This document shows positions 44,695-55,070 of a stretch of 64,000 bases of DNA, one piece after another. The notes beneath the pieces were generated by a model. The model was not told where the DNA came from, searched no databases, and saw nothing but the letters and a program-made list of their open reading frames with translations. The position numbers and the translations under genes are program-made. Each line of letters begins with the position of its first letter. Positions within the stretch are counted from its first letter, which is position 1. Source of the DNA: Taxillus chinensis (Eukaryota; Streptophyta; Magnoliopsida; Santalales; Loranthaceae); NCBI GenBank assembly GCA_023512835.1, contig JAKCVP010000393.1, forward strand, positions 62,001 through 126,000. The letters run 5' to 3'.

Positions 44695-45414
44695 ATCTAC
44701 TCGGATGAGGAAACGACTTTGCAGTCAGTCTGACGGACGAAAGGGAGTGCGAGTACAAATACAGGAGCAGTAGCCATTATCATCATTAAGAGCAAAAGAA
44801 AAAGTCCTGAGAAGTAGAAAAGTCACAACAAAAGGGAAACGTTCGGCATTGGGCAGAGTAGATATCTAGGTGGAGTTGATGTTCCATAGCGCTGGCGTTG
44901 GGTAGGGGAATCTTGACATGTATCCTTTGGATGCGGGATACTACGGTCGTCAGACTGTAGAGTGCTTTTTTGGGAATCATTGTAGTGCAGAGCTAGGTAT
45001 GTAGACAATGTAGAAGTGGAAATGCGTCAACGGTGTCTGATAGATATGGATACGCGTACGAAGTACATGTCGTGCTACTGTAGTAGATGTGCGGAGTCTT
45101 AAGGTACCTACCTTGTTGAAAACGGGATGGACAATCTAGGTAGGTAGGTAGAAGACTAGAGTCGGGACATGTCTCGTTATGCATAAGGTAATATAGAGAT
45201 GTACTTACCTATAATACACCTAGTTAAGGTAGATACCTAAGTATCTAAACTATACAACTCCCTCCAATCCCACTTTCAATTCCAGATTCCATCCAAGCAC
45301 GCCACACACACCAGGTGCCAGACGTCAAGACCATCCCACTCCTAAACCCATATACAACCCCGAGCTAAAGAGCTAAAGAGCCAACCGCTACCCCTACCTC
45401 ACTCAAATTGCAAT
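44695..45414. other. convergent intergenic region rich in TAGGTA/TACCTA
   Basis: 720 bases between GUA1 and the PPR-like gene. From about 44990 to 45250 the hexamer TAGGTA or its complement TACCTA recurs many times. No gene is seen. Confidence 0.55.
44990..45250. repeat. cluster of TAGGTA/TACCTA motifs
   Basis: Examples are AAGGTACCTACCTT at 45101-45114, CTAGGTAGGTAGGTAG at 45136-45151, and CTTACCTATAATACACC with GGTAGATACCTAAG at 45204-45242. These form partial palindromes and could be degenerate simple repeats. Confidence 0.6.
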
Positions 45415-47790
45415 TCAAGCATAAGCCATCTCGGCTCCCGAACTCGAACTCGAATTCGAACTCGAGCTCGAATGCAAACTTGTGCTCGAACCCGGCGCTG
45501 AAATCGACATCGGTCCCGCTCGAGACTTGAATCTCGACTGCGAGCTCGGGCCAGATCCGGCGTACCAAATTGCTTGCTCGGCGGTCTTTACTTCTTTTTG
45601 GATTCGTGTGCGTGACGAGGGTGATGTGTGTATTATACGCCAGGGGTTTTGTTGATTACTCTGATATCGATTTTGATCTTGATCTTGCTGCATGTACGCC
45701 GTGCGATGGAATTTCAAAGCGGATTGTTGAGATTGTTGTGCGGTGGGGATAGTCTGTTCCACGATCGTCGAGGACGACCCTGGATTTGGAGATAGACTTG
45801 ATGTCATGCTCGGCGAAGGATTGATTGCTGTGTCCTGGACTGAAGTGGAGTCGAGGGTTGACGAAGCTGGTACGCGCCGGATTTTCACGGTGTGCTGTGC
45901 TGCTCTAGGTGTGATCTGCTCGCGTGAGTTGAGTGACGGTGAGCCTGATGCTGTTGTCATATAGGGACTTTGCGCTGCAGTCACGTCATGCGGAGTCGGT
46001 CGTTGCTCGTCTACAGAGGGTGGAGAGACTGTGCTCGTGCGCGCGGCTAGATCGCTCGCAGCCTGTGTCTCGGTCAACTCCTGCGTCTCGGCGGCAGTGC
46101 TCGTTCCCATCTCCGCAGACGGCACTTCGTCCCACACATCTGACTCTTCTCTCGGCGCTAGACCGCGCTGCTTAATCTGAGCACGGAAAGCGTTTAATCG
46201 TTCCTTGGTCTCAACGATATCCACATCATGTAGCGAGGACAAATGAGCCAGCATGAGCAACTCCGTCCGTCGCCGCAGGAAATCATCCCCAAGCTCAGAC
46301 AGCCCGTTCGTGGTGTCCGAATGCAGGAGCGACCGTGGTATACCTCGCTCCTGCGCTTCATTCAAAACAGCCTGGTATCTGTCGTCATAGCCGTTCGCTC
46401 GGCATGCCCGCAGCATACCGCTGTACGCCTCGGCTTCAGCCAGCGGGTCGAAGATGCGCGTGCTGTTTGCATCTCCAGCGGCGCTCTTCCATTCCGTCCA
46501 TGTCTTGATCATGTGCTTGTATCCGTCCACGGTCTTCCGCGCGGCGCGATGCTCGATGAGGGCGATCATTGCTGTCGTACTAGGCATCACCATCTGCGCC
46601 TTCATGCGGTTATACACTCCCACCGCTTTGTAGATATCGCCAAAGTGTAGGTGACCGATGATGCATGCTTCATACAGACCTTGATCGAACGCGATGGTCT
46701 GAAAGTTGTTCGTGCCGACTTTCTTCAAACGCCCAGACTCGTTCAAATGGCTTTGCCAAGGGTAGGCAAGCATCACAGCGGACTTGTGCTCGTTGTTGAG
46801 TTTCGCAACCCACTTCTTGAAGCCTTGCTTTTGGTTCGTAGCGATCATGTGGCGAAGGATGGCGGCGCAGAGTTGTTCATTGGGCCGATGGTGTATCTCC
46901 TCGATTGTCTTTACTAGCGTTGTCCCCAGCGTCGGTGCGCAGAAGCGCGTCAGATTGTCTAACAGCATAGTGTATGTGTTTGCGTCTGGCGCGAACGGGG
47001 ACCTGAGAAGTGTCAGTGCAACAGCACGTACGACGTGCTCTTGCGCGACCGAGCCGCTGCGCAGCGCCTTTAACAAGGTCTCTATTTTGCCGTTGAGGTG
47101 CTCCGTCTCTCGTTCCGGCCGCCAGCCAGGTTTGTCGTAGCGAGGGAATTCTGGCCGGGGGATGTCGCTAAGGTCGTCTGGGTCGCTTGCGTCCCTGGTC
47201 CTGGATACATCAAGACGATGTCGCAGGTCCTGCAGGGAGCCCTCCAGGTCTGTGATGTCGACCTGTCGCACGCCGTCTTCTGTTGTACCCTTTTCGGACT
47301 CTTTGGCCAGAGTTAGGAGCCATGATGTCGTCAGATATGCAATTCCCAGCTCGGTGCGTAGAAGCTTCTTGTCTGTCCATTCCGACCGATTGAAAGGCCT
47401 GTGCATGTCGGAACGAAAAGCTGCTACTAAGGGTGCATATGCAGAGTTGGGGGCAATAGTCATGGCTCGTGCAGGCAGGACGAGAAGCTGCTCGGCCGTC
47501 ATGCGCAAGGCATCGCGGCCGACAGCATCCTGCTGACGACCGGCGTCTACCTCAATCTGCAAGGCAGCGATGGCATCATCCAGAGCATTGCTGCGGTCGT
47601 TCTTAATCTTCACGTCAATTGCAGCAGCCGCGGCGATGACGGTGGAATAGAAGAGCGTGAGGCTCTTACTGACGGGTAGGGATCGATGTGTGGGGGGTCG
47701 TCTGAGGGCAGTGTTGGAGGCGTTGGCTAGACATGTGTAGCAGCGACAGGCTCGCTGGAAGGGCGCAGCCCGTGACCAGATCTTTTGCAT
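45415..47790 (-). CDS. mitochondrial PPR-like protein
   Basis: A single-exon gene of 791 aa. The N-terminus (about 50 residues) is Arg/Ala/Ser-rich without acidic residues, consistent with a mitochondrial presequence. The middle has helix-pair units like pentatricopeptide repeats: 'PDANTYTMLLDNLTRFCA', 'DQGLYEACIIGHLHFGDIYKAVGVYNRMKAQMVM' (shown here only as the pattern YxxxIxGHxxxGxxxxAxxxYxxMK), and 'AEAYSGMLRACRANG'. The last 220 residues are Ser/Thr/Gln/Pro-rich low complexity, ending in a Ser run encoded by a GAACTC-type hexamer tract. Fungal PPR proteins bind mitochondrial RNA and act in its stability or translation. The specific role is unknown. Confidence 0.72.
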   Translation of the reverse strand: MQKIWSRAAPFQRACRCYTCLANASNTALRRPPTHRSLPVSKSLTLFYSTVIAAAAAIDVKIKNDRSNALDDAIAALQIEVDAGRQQDAVGRDALRMTAEQLLVLPARAMTIAPNSAYAPLVAAFRSDMHRPFNRSEWTDKKLLRTELGIAYLTTSWLLTLAKESEKGTTEDGVRQVDITDLEGSLQDLRHRLDVSRTRDASDPDDLSDIPRPEFPRYDKPGWRPERETEHLNGKIETLLKALRSGSVAQEHVVRAVALTLLRSPFAPDANTYTMLLDNLTRFCAPTLGTTLVKTIEEIHHRPNEQLCAAILRHMIATNQKQGFKKWVAKLNNEHKSAVMLAYPWQSHLNESGRLKKVGTNNFQTIAFDQGLYEACIIGHLHFGDIYKAVGVYNRMKAQMVMPSTTAMIALIEHRAARKTVDGYKHMIKTWTEWKSAAGDANSTRIFDPLAEAEAYSGMLRACRANGYDDRYQAVLNEAQERGIPRSLLHSDTTNGLSELGDDFLRRRTELLMLAHLSSLHDVDIVETKERLNAFRAQIKQRGLAPREESDVWDEVPSAEMGTSTAAETQELTETQAASDLAARTSTVSPPSVDEQRPTPHDVTAAQSPYMTTASGSPSLNSREQITPRAAQHTVKIRRVPASSTLDSTSVQDTAINPSPSMTSSLSPNPGSSSTIVEQTIPTAQQSQQSALKFHRTAYMQQDQDQNRYQSNQQNPWRIIHTSPSSRTRIQKEVKTAEQAIWYAGSGPSSQSRFKSRAGPMSISAPGSSTSLHSSSSSNSSSSSGAEMAYA
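45419..45500. repeat. coding GAACTC/GAATTC hexamer-periodic tract
   Basis: Imperfect tandem GAACTCGAACTCGAATTCGAACTC units encode the Ser-rich C-terminus of the PPR-like protein on the minus strand. Confidence 0.75.
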
Positions 47791-48490
47791 CCTTCTACCG
47801 TGCCATTGCCAGTGGCTGAGAGTTTGATCTGCGCTAGCTTGTAGACTTTGTGTAATTGGTGCGCGGGATTCGCTGGGCAGGCGCTGGGATTCGAGTGGTC
47901 AGGCGGCAGTGATGACTGCGAGCGTGCTGTAAAGTAGGAGAAGACGCGGTGAGAATCAGTCGAATGGCAGAGGTGAGAAGTGCAGGATATGTTCAGTGTT
48001 GGAAGCTCGAGGTCTTCGTCCTCGGCTGCATTGGAAGGCGCAGAATGGCTTACATAAACATTCCCGCTAACCGGATGCGTATTCTGTTCAAGCCCGTGGG
48101 CACCTGAGGCACGCCAGGGCTCTTCGCTAGTATGTCCATGTGCTCCATAGTGCTACGAGCAAATAGCCTAGTAAAGCTCCCAAGTGCAAGTCCACAGGTA
48201 TTGACTGTTGCCAGCTCAATAGGAACCGACTCGACTCATCCCACGCTTGGAATTGTGCGAAAAAAGAATCAGATTCTCATGCCATGGCACCCGTGGTTTG
48301 AGACCTTCAGCGCTCGAGAGAGAGTCTTTCGCTGCGATGTAGGCCAAAATTGGCTTCGGATCAAAGCAAGAGTCTCTCAGGTCCGATCTCCTCCCACTTC
48401 CTGATGTAGATTCGCAGCTGTATCAACCTGATAAGTGCAAGTGCAAACAACGGAGCAGATGTACTCGTTCAGGAAGAGAGCCTGTGTGTT
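47791..48490. other. intergenic, upstream of the PPR-like gene
   Basis: 700 bases between the PPR-like start codon and the stop codon of the next minus-strand gene. Only short open frames are present. Confidence 0.45.
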
Positions 48491-49509
48491 CTACATCACC
48501 TCGTTCTCTTCCGGGAAATTGTCCTGCGCCAGCCTCTCGTATGCCTGGTCGAGCTCTCTTTTGGCTTCTTCAAGTTCTGACAGGGTGTCGAACACAAAGA
48601 TACGACGCTCAGAAGCAATAATTTGATCGATGAGGCACGCGATATGTATGGCCTGGTCCCGGATGATTGGCATCGAATCGTGCTGCATGTGTCTTTTTTC
48701 GACGTCTCGAAATCGTAATTCAAGCAGGATAACACGAAGCTCCGTACCGCTAGCTATTTGACTATGCCCCAGAAGACTTCCCCTCTTGTGCGGTGCAGCG
48801 TCTATGTCGCCTGACAGCAAGTTATACACGTAGGAATGCACGTGGCGATCCAAAGAATCGTACATGCGGTCGCATATCGAGGAAGCCAACTCAGCATCAC
48901 AGAGATTGTGAGTCAAACTCTCAAGGGTCCTGAAGAACCGCATAAAGCCTCTGACGTCGGAGAGAGTGTCGACATCCAGCTCTTCCCCTATCTGGTGGGA
49001 TAACTCAATAATTCCCACACGGCGAGCTTTGCCGATTTCACACATCGTTTGAACGATAGCCATTGCATAGGGAATGCCGGTTTCCGCGGCCTTATAAAAG
49101 TAAAGCTCAAAAGCACATAGCCACAGATCGAGACTTAGAAACACCTCCATAGGTGTTTCGATCATGAGACCCCTGGTCCACGAGTACCCGGTGACTCTGT
49201 GGACTTCCAGTCCGAGAATAGGTATTTTGAGGCGAGGAGGCGTCTTCAATACTCTGCATATCTTGTCAGCCGTACTGAAATGATGCGTACTAGAGTCAGT
49301 GAATTGTAACTGAAGACTAGCCACGTATCTGGCTCCTCCGCTCCATGTGCGTACGGTTCCGCAGAAAGGCGAGGGTGAACCTTGGAATTCGGGAGGGAGG
49401 AAACAGTCACGGAAAGGGAAGGGTAATTACTGACTCGTGTAGAAGCACTGGAACAAAATCCCTCAAAGTTTTGAAGTCGGGACTGTTTCTTAACCGAAGG
49501 TCTGGCCAT
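48491..49509 (-). CDS. hypothetical protein, two-exon model
   Basis: The main evidence is an open frame of more than 300 codons ending at 48491, with normal amino-acid composition but no ATG at its head. Splicing an upstream exon 49509-49449 (start 'MARPSVKKQSRLQNFEGF') to 49380-48491 through a 68-nt intron (GTGCTT donor, TGAC branch, CCAAG acceptor) gives a continuous 316-aa protein. I do not recognise the family. The middle is helical, and the C-terminus has a heptad-like acidic/basic segment ('LSELEEAKRELDQAYERLAQ'), probably a coiled coil. The N-terminal Lys-Lys-Gln-Ser opening resembles some fungal BTB proteins, but I see no BTB fold. Additional introns are possible. Confidence 0.5.
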
Positions 49510-50536
49510 GCTTTGGTGATGGCTTTGAGCTGGGATATGCGATGATTTGATGGTATGTTTGCCATCGTGTACCAGTTGTCAATAGATCGAGATATTCACG
49601 CTATTTAAGTAATGCAACTGTAGAGAAAGCTTTGGTCGCGATAATTAGACACGTAACGCTGAAGTGAATCAAGTCTCCCTAGAGGGAGGGATCCTGACTA
49701 CCCAGGTAGTGCAACTGCCTTGTTAGCGGACAGTACCTGCTCCTGCCTCAGCGAAGACCCTTGCTATCTAATCTGCGGTCGGGAGAGTGGCCGCATAGGG
49801 CATCAGTCCGGCTGCGTCTCCTTCAACTTCACTCGGTAGAAACAACCTGGAGCCTGTACGCCCCTGCGTGGCTGATCGCGAGAACGGAAAGCTCAGCCAG
49901 GTCTGTGTCTTCAAGCAATCTGTGCGTTGATGATGCAGTGAATTTTCGAGACGGCATGATAAATTGTTGAAAGATGTCTCTCCGAGAAGTACTCGAGATG
50001 CGAAGATTATCGATGTGAGATTGACAGATCTAGCAAAAGGGCATCAATCTGAAAATAGGTCCCAGGGCATGCCGCGATTCTCTGCTCCAGCGTTTCGGTG
50101 ATCGACTACAGCATGTCGAGGCATGTCTTTTTGTCTAACACCTCGCTCATAAATCGGCTCACAAAGGCTTGTAGAGTTGTCGTCGAGCTCGCTCGAGCAA
50201 GTAAGCGGTGGAAAAAGGTGGTGAGGTTCACAGTACGGCGTCGTTGAAGCTGATGGGTGGAAGTGAGATCGGACATTACTTCTCAACTAGCTTGACGCCC
50301 TGAGTGCCCCTCCTAGACCAACTTTGCGACTCCCATCAGGTCTTCACTCTGTCCATTCTGGCATCTTCTTTGCAAATCCCGGGCATCAACTCGGCTCTTG
50401 TCGAGATATCCCCAAACCAGTCAAGCCGCGTTGCTGTGTGCTGACTCGCAAACCGAACGGGACACTGATCCTCCTCCATGTTCGAAACTCATGATGACTC
50501 CTTGAACCCTCGACACTCATCATTGTGTCGCTTGCA
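49510..50536. promoter_or_regulatory. divergent intergenic region, hypothetical / CCA1-Tti2
   Basis: About 1 kb separates outward-facing start codons. Short open frames on both strands have no protein-like content. No relic or RNA gene is recognised. Confidence 0.4.
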
Positions 50537-53500
50537 ATGAGAACTGGGACCCGACTGAGAACTGCCAAATCATTTCAGTACATCGAACCGGCGAGCTTCA
50601 TCAGAGGCCGCTTTCCAAGCAAAAGATCGCTTCCACGAAATAGAGCGGACCTACCGCCGATCTCGTTTGGAGGGCGGCTCCTCACCTTGACAGGACCCTG
50701 GATCTCTGCAGGAAGACACCAGAACTTGCGGCTTCGAGCCTATTCATCAGCTACGAAGATGGCTCTAACTCCAATCCCCGACTTTAGCGGAGACCGAAAA
50801 CTGGTCCTCACGGATGTCGAAGCCAATCTCCGTCAGCTTCTGTTGGACGTCGCCAAGTTCATCAACCCGGAGAAGCCTAGCGAGCTGCGCTATACTGGAG
50901 GATGGGTAAGGGATAAGCTCCTCCGCATAGGCAGTAACGATATCGATGTTGCCATTAGCGACATGACGGGCTACCAATTCGGCTTGAAAATGAAGGAGTA
51001 TCTCGAGCAACCTGGCACCATGGCCAAGTATGGCATCCAGGGCGTTTCCAAGGACGAGAACTCCGCTGGAAACTCTGGCGTTGTCAGTGGTCTCCACAAG
51101 ATCGAGGCTAACCCAGAGAAATCGAAGCATCTCGAGACCGTGACGACCAAGGTCTTCGGCCTCGACATCGACCTTGTCAATCTCCGAAAGGAAACTTATA
51201 CTGAAGACAGCAGGACACCGCAGATGGAGTTTGGGACGGCCGAGGAAGACGCTTTGAGGCGTGATGCTACCATCAACGCAATGTTCTACAACCTTCAGAC
51301 GAGCGAAGTCGAGGATCTGACCGGCAAAGGGTTTGATGATCTCAGGGACAAAATCATCCGCACACCCCTTGAGCCATATCAGACCTTCAAGGATGACCCG
51401 CTGCGAGTCCTTCGCCTGATCAGATTTGCCAGCCGACTAGACTACCAGATTGACTCCGATGCCACAAAAGCCATGAGAGATCCCACGATACAAGAAGCGC
51501 TGAGGGCGAAGATCAGTCGAGAAAGAGTAGGCACCGAACTCGAGAAGATGCTCAAAGGCAATGATCCGCATTATGCTCTCCGACTGATCAACGACAATGG
51601 GCTATACTCGACCATTTTTGTCGACCCCACGGTTGAAGATGATTTCGAGCCCGAGGTCAAGACCTGGCCCCACGCCTATGACTTTGTCTTGCATCTGCTC
51701 AGGAACAGTGAGGAAGAAGCGGCCAAGATCCTCCTCCCGGATAGCCAGCACCATTATCTGGGATGGATCGCATCCTGTCTTGTACCATGGCGAGATGCTG
51801 CAACACCGGAGCCATCGAAACGGAATAAACGACCGGTGCCGGTTATCGTATCCGTTGCACGCGAAGGTTTCAAGGCGCCCAACAAAGTGTCTGATACTTT
51901 CAAAGCTGCTTACCAGAACCGCGAGGCAATCGAGAGCACGCTACAAAGTGCTCTGGATGCGCGGAGAAAAGGCAAGGACCTGGCTCGAGACGAGTTGGGG
52001 ATGAAGATTCGATCCTGGGGCTCCAGCTGGCGGACGCAGGTGCTGTTCGCTATCATTGCCGAGCTACTTGACTTGGGTCGGGATTCTACTGGTATTTTGT
52101 GCCCGTCATTTACTTTGAACATCTCACTTATGCGATATTCTTAGAAATCCTAGCCCGACACCGTCCCTTACTCACTACGATTCAGAAATTCGACCTCCTC
52201 GAAGCATACGACTTTAAGACGCTGATCGACGGCAAGACGCTGGCGAAGGAGCTCGGCACACAGCCTGGCCCATGGATGAAGGACGCGCTCGACGTCGTCA
52301 TGGCATGGCAACTACGCAACCCAGACAACAAGTCAGTCGCAGATGCTGTACAAGCTGTCCAAGACCACAATGGTGAGCTTGTCGCGTCGCTCGTTCGGCA
52401 TTTCCTCGAACTGACTATTCGTCCCTTGTTTTCAAAGACCAGACCGCCTGATATGACGGAACAGGGATACAAGAGCATGACGCCAGTGAACCCGCACGAA
52501 AGAAGCCGCGACATGAGTGATGGCTTCAGCGATGAGAAGCCCGCGTGGAAGAAGGAAGTGCAGACGGTGGAAATACTGCGGTGGTGTACGAGGGTGCTGC
52601 ATCCGAAATTGACGGAAGCGATGTGGCCTTTGCTCATCCCGCCGCTGCTCAGGATAGTCGATGATGCAGACACAAAGTACAAGGTTCTCGGTTGTGAACT
52701 GCTTCGGGACTTGTTCGAGGCCACATCGCCTGAGCTCCTTCGGCGCACTGGACTGGACCAGATGTTTGAGAACACTCTTACGACGACCCTGGCTTTCCTT
52801 CCTTCGCTCACGCCCGAAGACGAGTCTATACAGATTCAGAACGCAGCTTATCCAGCTCTGTTGGCGCTTGCCCGTGTACAATTCACGTCACTCGATTCGC
52901 CCGCGGGTCCTTCTCCAGGCAAGTCGTCGAAAGGAGGTATACAAGAAGTCATACCAGACAACAGCCAAGAAGCGCCGTCTCGGACAACGCCAGCGTACAC
53001 CGCTTTCCTTCGCTCAATCCTCTACAAGCAACTGTTCCCAGCCATAAACCATACACTCGACACGAACCCCAAACTATTAGCCACTCTCCTTGCACACCTG
53101 AGCACTCTCGTCACGGAAATGGGCACCCACAGTATCGCACAGCTAAAGGACATTATCCCCCTCACACAAAGCATACTCATCGATCCCTTTGTCACAACAG
53201 CTAGTCCCGAGCTGCTGCAAGCGACGCTCAAAACGACACAAGTAGTCATTAGCCGCGCCTGGCCGCGCGTCCCGTTCTGGAGGGGTGAGTTGTGGAAAGG
53301 TGTCTGCGGAGCGTATATCAATGTCGAGACCGCACTCGATGAGCTGCGCGAGAGAAAAGACAGGGCGGATGAGGCGGACGAGTTGCGCGGATTGCAGCGG
53401 GAGATCCTACGGTGCGCTGGGATGCTCGTGGCTGCTTGTCGGGCGGACATGCCTGGCGACGAGGATGCGCAAGTCGATGTCGAGGCCGAGATTGGGGAGC

Positions 53501-53547
53501 TGCTCGGTGCAGAGCCTCGACTTGAGGGTCTGCTTGCGGGGTTTTGA
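50537..53547 (+). CDS. CCA1: CCA-adding enzyme fused to a Tti2 domain
   Basis: Exons 50537-52076 and 52145-53547 (68-nt intron) give 980 aa. Residues 1-74 are Arg-rich and look like a mitochondrial presequence ('RLRAYSSATKM'); the ATG at 50759 (Met75) could start a cytosolic/nuclear form, as in yeast Cca1. The nucleotidyltransferase part has 'GGWVRDKLL', the metal pair in 'NDIDVAI', 'RRDATINAMFYN' and 'DDPLRVLRLIRFASRL', ending in 'GPWMKDALDVVMAWQLRNP'. It adds CCA to tRNA 3' ends. Without a stop the frame runs into about 390 residues resembling Tti2 of the Tel2-Tti1-Tti2 complex: 'MWPLLIPPLLRIVDDADTKYKVLGCELL', 'LLRRTGL', 'LAFLPSLTPEDES'. That complex matures PIKK kinases (TOR, ATM). The Tti2 part lacks a usual N-terminal region. 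Confidence 0.86.
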
Positions 53548-54209
53548 AGATTGAGCCGTAGTAGACTTGAGTTGAATGTGGGTGTTGGTCTGAGCTACGG
53601 CTGATCTGGATGGATTGGCATGAGATGCGGCGGGAATGGTCACATGGATCTTCACGTCTGCAGGTGGGCATCGATGTTGTAGGCATTGATGTCCGGGCTG
53701 CACTTCACATTATGCCGTGGACCTTAACATTTCCAATTGTCTGGCCTGGCAAGTCAATCTTCCTGTCTACTAGGTACTTACATTTACACGATCTCAGACG
53801 CTCCATGAATATCACCAGCACGTTGAGTTCCTGGCCATCATCTCCTGTCTCTTCTCGTCACCACGTCCATCTCCGCCTCTATGCGCTCTTGTCACGCAGA
53901 TGATCGATCCATCTACAGACCCTAATATTGGCAATTCTCAAGTAAATCTCTCAATTCACTGCAAAAACACGCAGTCTGAACAACCAGCAATGAACATGAA
54001 CAGAGACGTCTACACCACCAAGACACCCATACTAATCTCATTCTTCAACCCCCACGCCATACTCCACACGAGCATCCAATCTCCATCCCATCCACCTACG
54101 CAAACCTCTATGAAATCCCATCCCCCACGCAAACCCTAAGCCCAAGCCCAGATACTCCACTCATTACACCTCTCATCATCCCACTCCCCCCTCAACATCC
54201 CTCCTCCCC
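53548..54209. other. convergent intergenic region
   Basis: 662 bases between two stop codons. It contains an AAACCCTAA box at 54131-54139 and a C/A-rich stretch at about 54020-54200. No gene is recognised. Confidence 0.45.
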
Positions 54210-55070
54210 TCACAAACACACTTCAACCCCACCTCCCCCATCCTCCCAAAACTCCCGAATCTCATCAAGATACGCCACGCGCAGCGGATAACACACCACC
54301 GCCCGCGCCGCACAGTCCCTACGCAACCAAGCGGCAATAGCGCCGGACAAAAGCGCCGGATGCTCACAAGTATACATTGTATCCGCCGCAAGGACAAGAC
54401 GAGCGCGACACGCCGCCTGATTCGTGATGCGCAGAGGCGAGACCGCACCGCCGCGGGCGCATCCATCTGGCGCGGGGAAAATACAACATGTGCCTGCTTC
54501 GTTCCAGTCTAATGTTCCCGCGCGCGCGCTGGCCCCGCTCTTGTGCAGCAGGGCAAGGTTGAGCTGCGCATTTGCGTCGAGTGCGGGAATGAGCGGAGCT
54601 AAATCCGTGAGGATTACTTCGCGCCCGTAGATTGCGGCGGCGGTCAGACCCGCTAAGCCTGTTCCTGCGCCCAGCTCGAGGATTTCTATGCCGTGAGAGG
54701 GCGGGGGAGGGATGTTTGGTGGAGTTGACGTTGATGTTGATGCTGAGATTGAGGTTGAAGTTGAGGTTGGGGCCGGGCTCGAAGTTGAATTTAAAGGTGA
54801 GGTCGACTCTGACTCTACGCCTGAATCTTTTTCGAGTTCCGCACCCCTCACAACCCGGCGTTCCAAGTCAACAAACGGATCCAGCCCAAAGTCATACCGC
54901 AACATCGTCAGCAGATTCGCCAACACGAATGCCGACCCCCACGTCGTCAGCGCCAGCCCTTCAGCCTTGAGCGTCGGCTCGGAGAGCGTAATGTCGAGGG
55001 TTGCATGTGGGGCTGATGGAGTCGGTACAGTAATGGTATATGTCCTGTCTCCTTTTTGTGAGGGGTTCAT
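54210..55070 (-). CDS. FAM86/METTL21-type protein lysine methyltransferase
   Basis: A single exon of 286 aa from the ATG at 55070; the frame extends upstream only to a TTG. The seven-beta-strand methyltransferase core shows motif I 'ILELGAGTGLAGLTAA', then 'VILTDLAPLIPALDAN' (acidic end of strand 2) and 'ARLVLAADTMYTCEHPALL' (equivalent to the (D/E)xxY post-IV motif of METTL21/FAM86 enzymes). An N-terminal 'GLALTTWGSAFVLANLL' corresponds to the family's 'G..TWxSAxxLAxxL' motif. Relatives methylate lysines of translation factors such as eEF2. A 35-residue Ser/Thr/Pro insertion before motif I is encoded by a hexamer tract. The C-terminus looks shorter than usual. Confidence 0.78.
   Translation of the reverse strand: MNPSQKGDRTYTITVPTPSAPHATLDITLSEPTLKAEGLALTTWGSAFVLANLLTMLRYDFGLDPFVDLERRVVRGAELEKDSGVESESTSPLNSTSSPAPTSTSTSISASTSTSTPPNIPPPPSHGIEILELGAGTGLAGLTAAAIYGREVILTDLAPLIPALDANAQLNLALLHKSGASARAGTLDWNEAGTCCIFPAPDGCARGGAVSPLRITNQAACRARLVLAADTMYTCEHPALLSGAIAAWLRRDCAARAVVCYPLRVAYLDEIREFWEDGGGGVEVCL
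54717..54835. repeat. coding GTTGAT/GAGGTT hexamer-periodic tract
   Basis: Imperfect GTTGATGTTGATGCTGAG and GAGGTTGAAGTTGAGG units encode, on the minus strand, the Ser-Thr-rich insertion of the methyltransferase. Confidence 0.75.

Noticed and set aside
47800..48490. Small open frames upstream of the PPR-like gene
   Set aside because: Short, no conserved pattern, and overlapping the expected promoter.
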